DNA of 64,000 bases from assembly GCA_963839525.1 (NCBI GenBank), contig CAWIVJ010000007.1:186001-250000 (forward strand). Direction: 5' to 3'. This document shows positions 1 through 7,933 of this stretch, piece by piece. The number at the start of each line of letters is the position of its first letter. Within the stretch, counting starts at the first letter, position 1. The notes under the pieces are model-generated. The model saw only the letters and a list, made by a program, of their open reading frames with translations, did no database searches and was not told the DNA's origin. Source of the DNA: CAWIVJ01 sp963839525. Lineage in GTDB: Bacteria > Cyanobacteriota > Vampirovibrionia > Gastranaerophilales > Gastranaerophilaceae. The position numbers were made by a program, and so were the translations under genes.

Positions 1-72
1 ATAGCAAATTAATAAAATCAAGCAAGGTTATATTTTATTAATTAAGCAATAGTTTTATTTTCAAAAATATGT

Positions 73-78
73 TACAAT
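73..78 (+). promoter_or_regulatory. -10 box of a probable leaderless promoter
   Basis: TACAAT lies exactly 6 bases before the GTG at 85, so transcription should start at or next to the start codon. No Shine-Dalgarno sequence is present and no good -35 box is visible. The same spacing recurs at six other genes in the window. Confidence 0.5.
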
Positions 79-84
79 ACATCT

Positions 85-999
85 GTGCGAAAGTTATTTT
101 TTTATTTAATTATCTTAAAAAAAGCTTGTCTTTTGCTTATTTATCCTATTTTCAATAGAAAAGGTAAATTTTTCATTGCGATTAGAAAAAACATTGAAAA
201 TTACTTGATTTTTCAACCTTCAAAGCTTCGTGCAAAAAAAATACAAAGAGGTTTGTTAAAAAGAATTAATACGCAAAGGTTTATTAATTCTGACAGGATT
301 AAACTTTACGGTTGGTTTATAAAACCAAAAAATAATATGCCCGTTTTTTTACATTTGCATGGTCAGGCTGAATCTATTTTAAGCCATCAAGATTTGGCTC
401 TTTATTGCCTTGAAAAAGGATTTGGATTATTTATGCTCTCCTATCGGGGTCATTACAAAACCGGTGGCAGTCCATCCGAAAGAGGACTTTACAAAGATGC
501 AAAAGCTGCTATGCTTCAATTAAAAAAACTTGGCGTTGACGAAGATAAAGTAATACTCTGGGGACATTCACTGGGTACCGTTGTTGCACTTGAAACCGCT
601 GTATATTACAATGTAATGGGTGTAATACTGCAATCACCTATTAAAGAAATTAAATCAGCGGCGATTGACGTTTTGAACTTTTATTTCAAAAGACTGCATT
701 TAAGTCCCTTAGCGGATTTTGCAAAAAAGCATATTTTACAAATGCGTTTTGTGCAAAAAATGGATAATATAAAAAAAATCAAGGCAGTAAAATGCCCTAT
801 CTTAATTTTACACTCCAAAACAGACCGAATAGCTTCTTTTAACAATTCTGTAGAGCTTAATAGACAGAATCCGGCTACTCAATTATACCTTTCAGAGCAT
901 GGCAGTCATTGGGATTCCGGTTGGTGTATGAATAGCATTTTTGAATTTACAAAATCTTTGGAGTATAATGAGCAAGTGGAAAAAGTGCTTAGTTTTTAA
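85..999 (+). CDS. Alpha/beta hydrolase (BEM46/YfhR-like), membrane-anchored
   Basis: This 304-residue serine hydrolase begins with a hydrophobic stretch (about residues 4-23) that could anchor it in the membrane. The oxyanion motif HLHG is at 90-93, the nucleophile elbow GHSLG at 160-164 (Ser162), the acid is probably Asp247 in SKTDR and the base His275 in HGSHWD, so the triad is complete. These residues are seen in the sequence; the substrate cannot be told, and esterase or thioesterase activity is only the family expectation. The gene stands alone before trpS, separated by a palindromic repeat. It starts with GTG and has no ribosome-binding site; the -10 box at 73-78 suggests a leaderless message. 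An internal start is possible, but the next ATG falls at residue 85, inside the fold. Confidence 0.8.
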   Translation: MRKLFFYLIILKKACLLLIYPIFNRKGKFFIAIRKNIENYLIFQPSKLRAKKIQRGLLKRINTQRFINSDRIKLYGWFIKPKNNMPVFLHLHGQAESILSHQDLALYCLEKGFGLFMLSYRGHYKTGGSPSERGLYKDAKAAMLQLKKLGVDEDKVILWGHSLGTVVALETAVYYNVMGVILQSPIKEIKSAAIDVLNFYFKRLHLSPLADFAKKHILQMRFVQKMDNIKKIKAVKCPILILHSKTDRIASFNNSVELNRQNPATQLYLSEHGSHWDSGWCMNSIFEFTKSLEYNEQVEKVLSF

Positions 1000-1017
1000 A
1001 AAATCTTACAACTACAT

Positions 1018-1101
1018 CATTGCGAGGAGTAAAACGAGAAGCAATCCTCAGACAAAATATTAAAAAACCTTTTTGGATTGCTTCGCTTTGCTCGCAATGA
1101 C
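1018..1101. repeat. Dispersed palindromic repeat (CATTGCGAG...CTCGCAATG type)
   Basis: The arms CATTGCGAG and CGAGAAGCAATCC on the left are matched inversely on the right by GGATTGCTTCGCTT and CTCGCAATG, with an A+T-rich loop of about 25 bases. A truncated relative (TTGGATTGCCGCTTTGCTC) lies at about 48056-48074. The motif resembles mobile palindromes found between genes in many bacterial genomes. It fills most of the gap between the hydrolase and trpS and may act as a hairpin in the transcript. Confidence 0.65.
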
Positions 1102-1126
1102 AGAATAAAAATTTAAGGAATATTCA

Positions 1127-2140
1127 ATGGAAGTGAAAAACAAGGAAAAAATAGTATCAGGGATGAGACCCACAGGCAAATTGCATTTAGGGCATTATCT
1201 TGGAGTTATTCAAAATTGGGTTAAATTTCAAAATGAATATGATTGTTATTTTTTTATTGCCGACTGGCATGCTTTAACGACAAAATTTGATAATACTCAA
1301 GATTTACGCCAAAACACCATTGATATTGTTATGGATTGGCTCGCTTGCGGAATTAACCCGGAGATTTCTACAATTTATATTCAGTCTCTTGTTCCTGAAA
1401 TCGCTGAGCTTAATATTTACTTGAGCATGATTACTCCGCAAAATTGGGTTGAACGTTGTCCGACTTTAAAAGATATGATTAAAATTATAAAAACAAAAGA
1501 TAGCGCTCATGCGCAAGTCAGCTACGGTCTTATGGGGTATCCTGTCTTGATGAGTTCGGACATTCTTATGTTTAATGCTTCAGCCGTACCTGTCGGCATA
1601 GATCAGGTTTCTCATGTAGAAATTGCAAGAGATATTGCAAGAAGGTTTAATAATATTTATAAAGCAGACTTATTTAACGAACCTGTACCAAAACTCACAC
1701 AGGTACCTGTTCTTTGCGGTATTGACGGTGCCAAAATGGGTAAGTCTTTTAACAATGATATTAAAATTTCAGATGATGAACAAACGACCGCTAAAAAGAT
1801 AATGCAGGCTATAACTGATAGAAGCCGAATAAAAAGAGATGACCCGGGACACCCTGATGAATGTGAAGTTACTTTCAAGTACTGGCAAATTTTTGGTACT
1901 GAACAAATTATCGAAAATGTTAAGTACGAATGTAAAAAGGGACTCAGAGGCTGTACTGATTGTAAAAGACAATTGGCTGAAATAATTAATGAAAAATTTG
2001 CTCCAATTCGGGAGAAAAGACGTTATTATGAAACGCACATCGAAGAAGTTGAAAAAATTATTGAAGAAGGGTCCCAAAAAGCCCGCTCTGAAGCAGCAAA
2101 AGTTTTAAAAGAAGTAAAAAAAGCAATTAAAATGTATTAA
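1127..2140 (+). CDS. trpS: Tryptophan--tRNA ligase
   Basis: This 337-residue class I aminoacyl-tRNA synthetase charges tRNA-Trp in the cytoplasm. The HIGH signature appears as PTGKLHLGH at residues 15-23 and the KMSKS loop as GAKMGKS near residue 205. Length and motif spacing are normal for bacterial TrpS. A Shine-Dalgarno AAGGA lies 8 bases before the ATG. The C-terminus is a charged helical tail rich in Glu and Lys. The gene is monocistronic, between a palindromic repeat and a hairpin at 2157. Identification is secure. Confidence 0.97.
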   Translation: MEVKNKEKIVSGMRPTGKLHLGHYLGVIQNWVKFQNEYDCYFFIADWHALTTKFDNTQDLRQNTIDIVMDWLACGINPEISTIYIQSLVPEIAELNIYLSMITPQNWVERCPTLKDMIKIIKTKDSAHAQVSYGLMGYPVLMSSDILMFNASAVPVGIDQVSHVEIARDIARRFNNIYKADLFNEPVPKLTQVPVLCGIDGAKMGKSFNNDIKISDDEQTTAKKIMQAITDRSRIKRDDPGHPDECEVTFKYWQIFGTEQIIENVKYECKKGLRGCTDCKRQLAEIINEKFAPIREKRRYYETHIEEVEKIIEEGSQKARSEAAKVLKEVKKAIKMY

Positions 2141-2156
2141 TCCTTAAAAAAAAGAA

Positions 2157-2184
2157 TCCTTGCCAAAATTATTTTTGACAAGGA
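2157..2184 (-). terminator. Intrinsic terminator, minus orientation
   Basis: TCCTTGCCAAAA pairs with TTTTTGACAAGGA. On the minus strand the stem is followed by a U-run (plus-strand A-run at 2145-2153); on the plus strand there is no T-run. The only minus-strand gene upstream is rqcP at 2996-3241, so read-through antisense to the TPR gene may end here. It may also serve trpS weakly. Confidence 0.45.
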
Positions 2185-2280
2185 CCAATCAGTAAAAGAG
2201 ACATCACCAACATCATTACATGCGTTTTTTAAAAAATCAAATTCAGTCAATTTAGCTTAATAGCTTAATAATAAGATTTT

Positions 2281-2308
2281 TTGCCTTTAACTTTTTTAAA
2301 GATATAAT
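2281..2308 (+). promoter_or_regulatory. Promoter of the TPR gene, probably leaderless
   Basis: TTGCCT (2281-2286) and TATAAT (2303-2308) are separated by 16 bases. The ATG at 2315 begins 6 bases after the -10 box, so the message should begin at the start codon. There is no Shine-Dalgarno sequence. Confidence 0.6.
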
Positions 2309-2314
2309 ATTATT

Positions 2315-2977
2315 ATGAAAAAGATAGTTTTATTATTAATAATTATTATATTTTCAACCAATTGTGTTTCTGCGAAAGGGTTTGGCTCAAACTTTTTCAA
2401 AAATTTAATGAATAAACCTACTGCACAGGAACGTTTGGAACCGGTAAAACAAACTTATTATGATGCTCTTTCGCCTAGTGAGCAGGCTATTTTGCTTTAC
2501 AATGAAAATAATTCAAAAAATGCATTTGAAACTTTATTAAAAATAAAAGAAGCTGACAGAACAGCTCAAGATTGGATTTTATTGGGGAACCTTCTTCAAG
2601 ATCAGGATAAAATTTCGGATGCAGTATTTATGTACAAGAGAGCTATTTCAATAAATCCTAAATTCTATAAAGCCTACTATAATCTTGGAAATATTTATCT
2701 GGAAGAAGAAAAGCCTTATTTAGCAATTGAAAATTACCGAAAAGCAAACAAATTAAATCCTGAATTTCCTTATGCTTATTACAATTTAGGCTGTGCTTAC
2801 TTAAAAAGCGGTAATTTAAAAAAAGCCAAAATTGCATTTTTAAAGTCAATTGAAATTAAAAATACAGAACCCGATTTTCATTATAATTTAGCATATACTT
2901 ACAAAATGCTGAAAAAAACAAAACTTGCAAAAAAATATTTAGGGTTTTATAACAAATTGATAGAAAATAATCAATAA
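2315..2977 (+). CDS. Exported TPR-repeat protein
   Basis: This 220-residue protein has an N-terminal signal peptide (Lys-Lys, a hydrophobic core to about residue 15, likely cleavage after VSA near residue 20). The cysteine at 17 does not fit a lipobox because Asn precedes it. From about residue 80 to 200 there are three to four tetratricopeptide repeats with the usual YYNLG and Tyr/Ala pattern, so it probably scaffolds protein contacts in the periplasm. No enzymatic motif is visible and the partner is unknown. It is convergent with rqcP, whose stop lies 18 bases away. Confidence 0.75.
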   Translation: MKKIVLLLIIIIFSTNCVSAKGFGSNFFKNLMNKPTAQERLEPVKQTYYDALSPSEQAILLYNENNSKNAFETLLKIKEADRTAQDWILLGNLLQDQDKISDAVFMYKRAISINPKFYKAYYNLGNIYLEEEKPYLAIENYRKANKLNPEFPYAYYNLGCAYLKSGNLKKAKIAFLKSIEIKNTEPDFHYNLAYTYKMLKKTKLAKKYLGFYNKLIENNQ

Positions 2978-2995
2978 TTTTTTAACGCGAAAATG

Positions 2996-3241
2996 TTATT
3001 CAATAATTTCATATAAACTTGAAGCTTCTTGTACACTTATATTTCCTTGTGGAATTTTTAGAATTTTTACACTCATCGGTCTATTTGAGCTTTCTATTTT
3101 AATAACATCCCCTTCTTTAAGTTGCTTGGAAGGTTTTGCAGCGTTTCCGTTAACTAAAATCCTGCCTTTATCGGAAATTTCATTTGCGACAGTTCTTCTT
3201 TTTATTAATCTTGAAACTTTTAAAAATTTATCTAGCCGCAT
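2996..3241 (-). CDS. rqcP: S4-domain RNA-binding protein, RqcP/YabO-like
   Basis: This 81-residue protein is essentially one S4 domain, beginning MRLDKFLKVSRLIKRR and continuing with GRILVNGNAAKPSKQLKEGD. Small S4 proteins of this size include RqcP, which stabilises peptidyl-tRNA on the obstructed 50S subunit during ribosome quality control, and the heat-shock HslR/Hsp15 family. The length and the short C-terminal tail favour RqcP. No terminator lies between its stop and the convergent TPR gene, so its transcript may run antisense through that gene to the hairpin at 2157. Confidence 0.8.
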   Translation of the reverse strand: MRLDKFLKVSRLIKRRTVANEISDKGRILVNGNAAKPSKQLKEGDVIKIESSNRPMSVKILKIPQGNISVQEASSLYEIIE

Positions 3242-3380
3242 TTTTTACCTTTAACTTTTTCTGTAAACTCTTTATATCTTTACAATTTTACAATTTATAA
3301 CTTGCTCATATATATTTTTTTAGTTATAATATATTATAATAAAAAAATATATATTAAAAAAATCAGTTTAAGGATAATTA

Positions 3381-4736
3381 ATGGACGAAATAGGCAGTAT
3401 ATTTTTCAATTTGTTTGTAATAGGGCTTTTACTTCTTTCAAACGGTTTTTTTGTTGCGGCTGAATTTGCGATGGTAAGCGTTCGCAAAACAAGAATAATC
3501 CAACTTACAAATGAAGGAAATGTTAGTGCAAAACTCGCTTTGGATGCCCTAAAAGACTTAGACAGGTTCGTAGCTGCAGTTCAATTAGGAGTTACTATTT
3601 CAAGTATAGGACTCGGGTGGGTAGGAGAAGCAACTCTGGTTAAAATGATTTTACCTTTGTTTAAATTTTTCCCTGCAAATTACCAAATTGCAACAGCCCA
3701 CACTGTTTCTATAACTATTGCTTTTTCTCTAATAACTATATTGCACGTTGTAATTGGAGAATTAATGCCAAAATCAATTGCTCTTCAATACCCGGAAAAA
3801 ACAACGTTACTTATTGCACTGCCAATGAAATTGATTACAAAATTGTTTAATCCGTTTATCTATGTATTAAACGGTTTAGGAAATTTTCTATTGCGGCTTA
3901 TAAAAGTTTCTCCTTCCAGAACTTCTCATCTGGCTCACTCTGCAGAAGAGTTAAATATGCTAATTAATGCAAGTTATAATGAAGGCGTTTTAAATGAAAC
4001 AGAAAAACAGCTCTTACATAATGTATTTAAATTTTCTGATTTAACAGCTAAACAAGTTATGGTACCTAGAACTGATATGGCCTGTATTCCTTCTGATATT
4101 TCTTTTGAAGAATTAAACAAACTTGCAACAGAAAGTCAATATACCCGATATCCTGTTTATGAAGAAAATCTTGACCATATCTCAGGTATAATTCACGTTA
4201 AAGATTTATACGGCTTATTATTAAATAAAGAAGAATTTTCAGTACAAAAGTTATTACGTCCTGTATTTCTGGTTCCGGAAACAATAACAATGGATATTTT
4301 GTTACGTGAATTTCAAAAACGTCAGAGCCAAATAGCAATTGTGGTAGATGAATTTGGCGGGACATCCGGGCTTATTACTCTTGAAGATGTTTTAGAAGAA
4401 ATCTTCGGGGAAGTCCAAGATGAATTTGATGAAGATGAAGAAGCTGATATAAAAGAAATTGCTGAAAATACTTATTTAGCAAATGCAATGATGCGCTTAG
4501 ATGAAATCGCAGAATTCTTTGACGTTGAAATGATTGATGAAGATGTTGATACAATAGGTGGCTTGGTCATAAAGCTTCTTGGCAGAATAGCACAAATTGA
4601 TGATATCGTGCAGGTTCAAAATCTTGAACTCACAGTAAAAGAAATAGTTGGAGCAAGGATTACAAAACTTGTTATAGTTAAAAAACATATTGAAGATAGT
4701 ATTAAAGAAGAGCCAATTGAAGAAAACGGAAAGTAA
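3381..4736 (+). CDS. CNNM/CorC (HlyC-TlyC) family membrane protein with CBS domains
   Basis: This 451-residue protein has the family's three modules in order: a DUF21/CNNM membrane domain (about residues 1-190, four hydrophobic segments, motif FFVAAEFAMV at 23-32), a CBS pair (about 210-335, starting at KQVMVPRTDM), and a C-terminal CorC_HlyC domain containing the IGGLVIKLLGRI segment. Members are linked to Mg2+ or Co2+ efflux; the old name haemolysin is misleading. AAGGATAATTA before the ATG is a normal ribosome-binding site. The acidic C-terminal tail is unremarkable. The ion carried is not shown by the sequence. Confidence 0.87.
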   Translation: MDEIGSIFFNLFVIGLLLLSNGFFVAAEFAMVSVRKTRIIQLTNEGNVSAKLALDALKDLDRFVAAVQLGVTISSIGLGWVGEATLVKMILPLFKFFPANYQIATAHTVSITIAFSLITILHVVIGELMPKSIALQYPEKTTLLIALPMKLITKLFNPFIYVLNGLGNFLLRLIKVSPSRTSHLAHSAEELNMLINASYNEGVLNETEKQLLHNVFKFSDLTAKQVMVPRTDMACIPSDISFEELNKLATESQYTRYPVYEENLDHISGIIHVKDLYGLLLNKEEFSVQKLLRPVFLVPETITMDILLREFQKRQSQIAIVVDEFGGTSGLITLEDVLEEIFGEVQDEFDEDEEADIKEIAENTYLANAMMRLDEIAEFFDVEMIDEDVDTIGGLVIKLLGRIAQIDDIVQVQNLELTVKEIVGARITKLVIVKKHIEDSIKEEPIEENGK

Positions 4737-4748
4737 GCTAAACATTTT

Positions 4749-4781
4749 GGAGCGTAGTAAAGTTTCAATTTATTACGCTCC
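4749..4781. terminator. Bidirectional hairpin terminator
   Basis: GGAGCGTA-G-TAAA pairs with TTTATTACGCTCC over a 7-base loop, between convergent genes. T-rich and A-rich flanks are modest. Confidence 0.65.
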
Positions 4782-4822
4782 GAAATTACTATGGCTTTTT
4801 ACTTGTTAAGTTATTTAAGTTA

Positions 4823-5164
4823 TTATTTGTCTTTTAAGTTATCAATAAATTTTTGCCAATTTTTATCAAGTCTTCTTATAAATCTATGCGCGTCAATTAC
4901 GTCATCCGTATTTATCGGATCTGCTCCTTTCTGGAAAAGAAGTGCTAAATCATCTTCCTTATAATTTTTTAATTCAAAATCAGAAATACCTAAAAAAGCT
5001 ACACCAAAACTTTTACCGCATTTTTGACAAACTAATCTGAATACAAGCATTTCTTCTTCAGAATCTTTTTCTTCACGCATTATAAGTATAGAATTTTCAT
5101 CAAAATCCGATTTACAATCTGAACAACACAATTCTTTGAATAAAGTAGCTATTTTTCTCTTCAT
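4823..5164 (-). CDS. Hypothetical protein with a zinc ribbon
   Basis: This 113-residue protein carries CCSDCKSDFDE near residue 13 and CQKCGKSF near residue 47, a CxxC...CxxC arrangement typical of a zinc ribbon. The C-terminal half is charged and helical with no recognised domain. GAGGGGATT directly before the ATG is a good ribosome-binding site. It converges with the CNNM gene and diverges from the 31-residue ORF at 5319. The function is unknown; a nucleic-acid or protein-binding role is only suggested by the fold. Confidence 0.6.
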   Translation of the reverse strand: MKRKIATLFKELCCSDCKSDFDENSILIMREEKDSEEEMLVFRLVCQKCGKSFGVAFLGISDFELKNYKEDDLALLFQKGADPINTDDVIDAHRFIRRLDKNWQKFIDNLKDK

Positions 5165-5318
5165 AATCCCCTCAACTTTAATTTTAACACAAATCTCTTG
5201 TTACCAGTGCTACGAAAAAACTTATCACTAGTATTAAGTTTTATTGAGGAAATTAAAATAACCGTTTATAAATATCAAATCTGTGGAACAATAAACCGTG
5301 AGCTAAAGGAGTGTAAAT

Positions 5319-5414
5319 ATGGAAGTTTTAAATTTAGTTTTTTTTGGTTTTATTGTTTATACAGTTTTAGTAGTTATCCCTAGTGTTTGGGATAATTTCA
5401 TTCCGAATAATTAG
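5319..5414 (+). CDS. 31-residue single-pass membrane microprotein
   Basis: A short ORF begins MEVLNLVFFGF and ends WDNFIPNN, with one hydrophobic segment covering about residues 4-23. A strong Shine-Dalgarno AAAGGAGTG lies 5 bases before the ATG, and an A/T-flanked GACGTC hairpin follows at 5448-5467, so it could be a free-standing gene in the 380-base gap before rsmH. The size and single helix recall small photosystem and cytochrome subunits, but no specific match can be claimed and photosynthesis genes are absent. It could equally be a toxin-like or regulatory small protein. Support is the ribosome-binding site and clean start/stop only. Confidence 0.5.
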   Translation: MEVLNLVFFGFIVYTVLVVIPSVWDNFIPNN

Positions 5415-5544
5415 TCCCAACTGGTTAATTTTAATTCCCCAATCAGTAAAAAAGACGTCTTTTTTTTCAAGATGTTCCCAAAGAACATTTCTTTGTGCAT
5501 GATAGAATTAAGCAAAGAATAAAAAAGATTTAACGGTATGAAAA

Positions 5545-6480
5545 ATGAATGACTACAAACACTACACAGTTATGAAAAATGAGGCTGTTGATGCATTAAA
5601 ATGCAGAGACGGATTAATTTATATTGATGCAACTCTTGGAGGAGGAGGACATAGTGAGTTAATTTTGCAAAAAATTCAACCTTCCGGTCGATTGATTTCC
5701 TTTGATGTGGATGATGATGCAATTAATGCAGCATCAGAAAGATTGAAAGATTACAAAAACTTAACAATAATAAAAGATTCTTATACAAACATTAAGAAAG
5801 TTTTACAAGAATTAAAAATAGATAAAATAACAGGCGGAATAATCCTTGATTTAGGGGCTTCTTACCACCAATTGACAAAAGCTCAAAGAGGTTTTTCTTT
5901 TTCAAAAGATGCTCCTTTAGACATGAGATTCAATAAAGATAATCATTTTAGCGCTTTCAATGTAGTAAATGGCTACTCAGAAGCTGATTTAGTACGTATT
6001 TTTAGTGACTATGGGGAAGAGAGGTTTTCCAAAAGAATTGCTAAAAAAATTGCAGAACAAAGAAAGGCTAAAAGTATTGAAACAACAAAGGAATTAGCAG
6101 ATTTAATTATGCAAGCAACTCCCCGTATAAAATCTTCTATCCACCCTGCTACAAGAGTATTTCAGGCTATTCGTATAGAGGTTAACCAAGAGTTAACAAA
6201 TGTAAAACAATTTTTAAATGATTTGTTGGATTTATTAGATAATGGTGCTATAATAAGCGTAATAAGTTTTCACTCACTTGAGGATAGAATAGTAAAGATT
6301 TTTTTTAAACATCATGCCAAAAAGTGCAGGTGTGAAAGAAATGAAATGATATGTAAGTGTAATCCTCCGAAGTTAGAGGTTATTACAAAAAAACCAGTCT
6401 TAGCAAGTAGAGAAGAAATAGAAGAGAATCCACCTTCAAGAAGTGCAAAATTAAGGATTGCTGAAAAGATTTTCAGCTAG
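5545..6480 (+). CDS. rsmH: 16S rRNA (cytosine(1402)-N(4))-methyltransferase
   Basis: RsmH (MraW) methylates the exocyclic amine of C1402 in 16S rRNA using S-adenosylmethionine. The 311-residue protein has the SAM loop DATLGGGGHS at 28-37, the ILDLGAS motif near residue 106, and the C-terminal SFHSLEDRIVK and PPSRSAKLR signatures. Length is normal. It is followed after 12 bases by a small FtsL-like gene, as in the start of a division and cell-wall cluster, but the rest of that cluster is absent. Two ATGs overlap near the start; the downstream one at 5545 fits the family. Confidence 0.96.
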   Translation: MNDYKHYTVMKNEAVDALKCRDGLIYIDATLGGGGHSELILQKIQPSGRLISFDVDDDAINAASERLKDYKNLTIIKDSYTNIKKVLQELKIDKITGGIILDLGASYHQLTKAQRGFSFSKDAPLDMRFNKDNHFSAFNVVNGYSEADLVRIFSDYGEERFSKRIAKKIAEQRKAKSIETTKELADLIMQATPRIKSSIHPATRVFQAIRIEVNQELTNVKQFLNDLLDLLDNGAIISVISFHSLEDRIVKIFFKHHAKKCRCERNEMICKCNPPKLEVITKKPVLASREEIEENPPSRSAKLRIAEKIFS

Positions 6481-6492
6481 GGAGTAAGAGCA

Positions 6493-6954
6493 TTGAAACA
6501 AAGTCAAATCTATGCTAATAATTATGAATATTTGGATGAGTATCAGCAGCACTATCAGAGTAACCCTCAACAAAATAGTTCTGTAATAGAAGGCTATTTC
6601 CCCAAGGAGAATATAAGAAAAGAAATGGCAATTAGAAAAATAAATACAACATTGACTGTACTGTTAGGTATTTCTCTTATTGCAACTGCTATAAGTTATT
6701 ACTTTGCAACTGAAAATGAGATGGTTTTAAATAATTTAAGCCGACAAACAGTTGTTTTAAATGATGAAAATTCTGAGTTGCAGAATAAGCTGGATAAATT
6801 AAAATCTTTTAATAATATTGATATAACAGTACAAAAAAACAATATACTTCAAAAAGCCCAACAAGTTATGGAAGTTCCTGCCGTCTCTTCTAATACGGTT
6901 ACTAACAAGAAGGTAAATGCTCAAAAACCTTTTGCTTGGTCCATAGGATACTAA
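6493..6954 (+). CDS. FtsL-like division protein
   Basis: This 153-residue protein has a polar N-terminus of about 50 residues, one transmembrane helix (about 55-72) and a short coiled coil (about 80-105), the topology of FtsL. The position directly after rsmH is the classical place of ftsL. Sequence similarity within FtsL is always weak, so the call rests on topology and context. The start is TTG, preceded by GGAGTAAGAGCA. The N-terminal Gln/Tyr/Asn-rich stretch is unusual. Expected role: bitopic component of the divisome that joins FtsQ and FtsB. Confidence 0.6.
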   Translation: MKQSQIYANNYEYLDEYQQHYQSNPQQNSSVIEGYFPKENIRKEMAIRKINTTLTVLLGISLIATAISYYFATENEMVLNNLSRQTVVLNDENSELQNKLDKLKSFNNIDITVQKNNILQKAQQVMEVPAVSSNTVTNKKVNAQKPFAWSIGY

Positions 6955-6987
6955 AACAACACTAAAGGAATATTTTGTTATTTACAT

Positions 6988-7902
6988 TTATACATTACCT
7001 GTTGAACTGTTCCTGTCATCCTCAAGTTGTTTAAGATCCATTCCTTCTGTTTCATCCGGATATGTTATCGTAGAAACATTAATTTCTACATTAACTTCTG
7101 CATCAACAATTTCAATATCATTTTTTAAATAATTTCTTATTTTTCCATCTTCAAGCTTAACGGCAACTTTTCCATTTAAAATTTTTAATGCAAAAACTTT
7201 ACCTAAACCATCGGTTGTCATAACTGATGCTCCAATAGGCGGCATTCCTTTTGCGGCATCAATATAATTTGAATATTCATAATTTAAGCAACAAAGCAAT
7301 CTTCCACAAGTCCCTGAAATTTTACCTGGAGCTATAGGCATTCCTTGATCTTTTGCTAATTTTACATTTGTTTGTTCAAATTTTCTTAGAAAAGAACAAC
7401 AACAAAAAGGCTTTCCGCAAATACCTGTACCTTCCATAATTGAAGTTTCATCTCTAACCCCAATGTGCCTTAAATCAATTCTAACTCTTTTAAAGATTTG
7501 GGTTAAATCTTTTAAAAGTTCCCTAAAATCAACTCTTTCCGGAGCTGTATAGTAAAAAGTTATTTTTTTTCTATCAAAAGTAATTCTGCACTGGGTTAAA
7601 TTCATTGATAGCTTATGGTATTTAACAAGCTCTTCGCATTTTAGGAAAGCATCGACTTCTTCTTTTTTAATTTCATCTAAAGTTTTCAAATCTTCCTGAG
7701 TTAAAGTTCTTATAACAGATAAAGTTTCCGGTTTAAATTTTTTCCATTGTTGAAAAATTTCCGAATTAACCGTAAAAACTTTAAGGGCTTCTTCTCCTTT
7801 TTCTGTTTGCACCAAAACCATCTGTCCATGTTCAATAGCCAATGATTCGGGAACTTGCAAAGGATGAAAAGTATTTTTAATTAATCTTACTGCGTATTTC
7901 AT
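6988..7902 (-). CDS. ricT: PSP1-domain protein, RicT/YaaT-like
   Basis: This 304-residue protein has a PSP1 C-terminal-type domain and the conserved cysteine clusters of RicT: GICGKPFCCCSF near residue 162 and GTCGRLLCCLNYE near residue 198. In Bacillus subtilis RicT works with RicA and RicF as a 4Fe-4S complex that promotes RNA maturation by RNase Y; whether the partners exist here cannot be seen. The C-terminal region is acidic and disordered. It heads away from gpsA in a minus-strand run murQ-gpsA-ricT with 31-34-base gaps, so co-transcription is likely. Confidence 0.88.
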   Translation of the reverse strand: MKYAVRLIKNTFHPLQVPESLAIEHGQMVLVQTEKGEEALKVFTVNSEIFQQWKKFKPETLSVIRTLTQEDLKTLDEIKKEEVDAFLKCEELVKYHKLSMNLTQCRITFDRKKITFYYTAPERVDFRELLKDLTQIFKRVRIDLRHIGVRDETSIMEGTGICGKPFCCCSFLRKFEQTNVKLAKDQGMPIAPGKISGTCGRLLCCLNYEYSNYIDAAKGMPPIGASVMTTDGLGKVFALKILNGKVAVKLEDGKIRNYLKNDIEIVDAEVNVEINVSTITYPDETEGMDLKQLEDDRNSSTGNV

Positions 7903-7933
7903 AAGCTTCCTTTGATTACATTATACTATAAAC

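Noticed and set aside
5319..5414. 31-residue protein as a photosystem subunit such as PsbM
   Set aside because: It shares only the start MEV and single-helix size; no photosynthesis gene is present and the rest does not align by eye.
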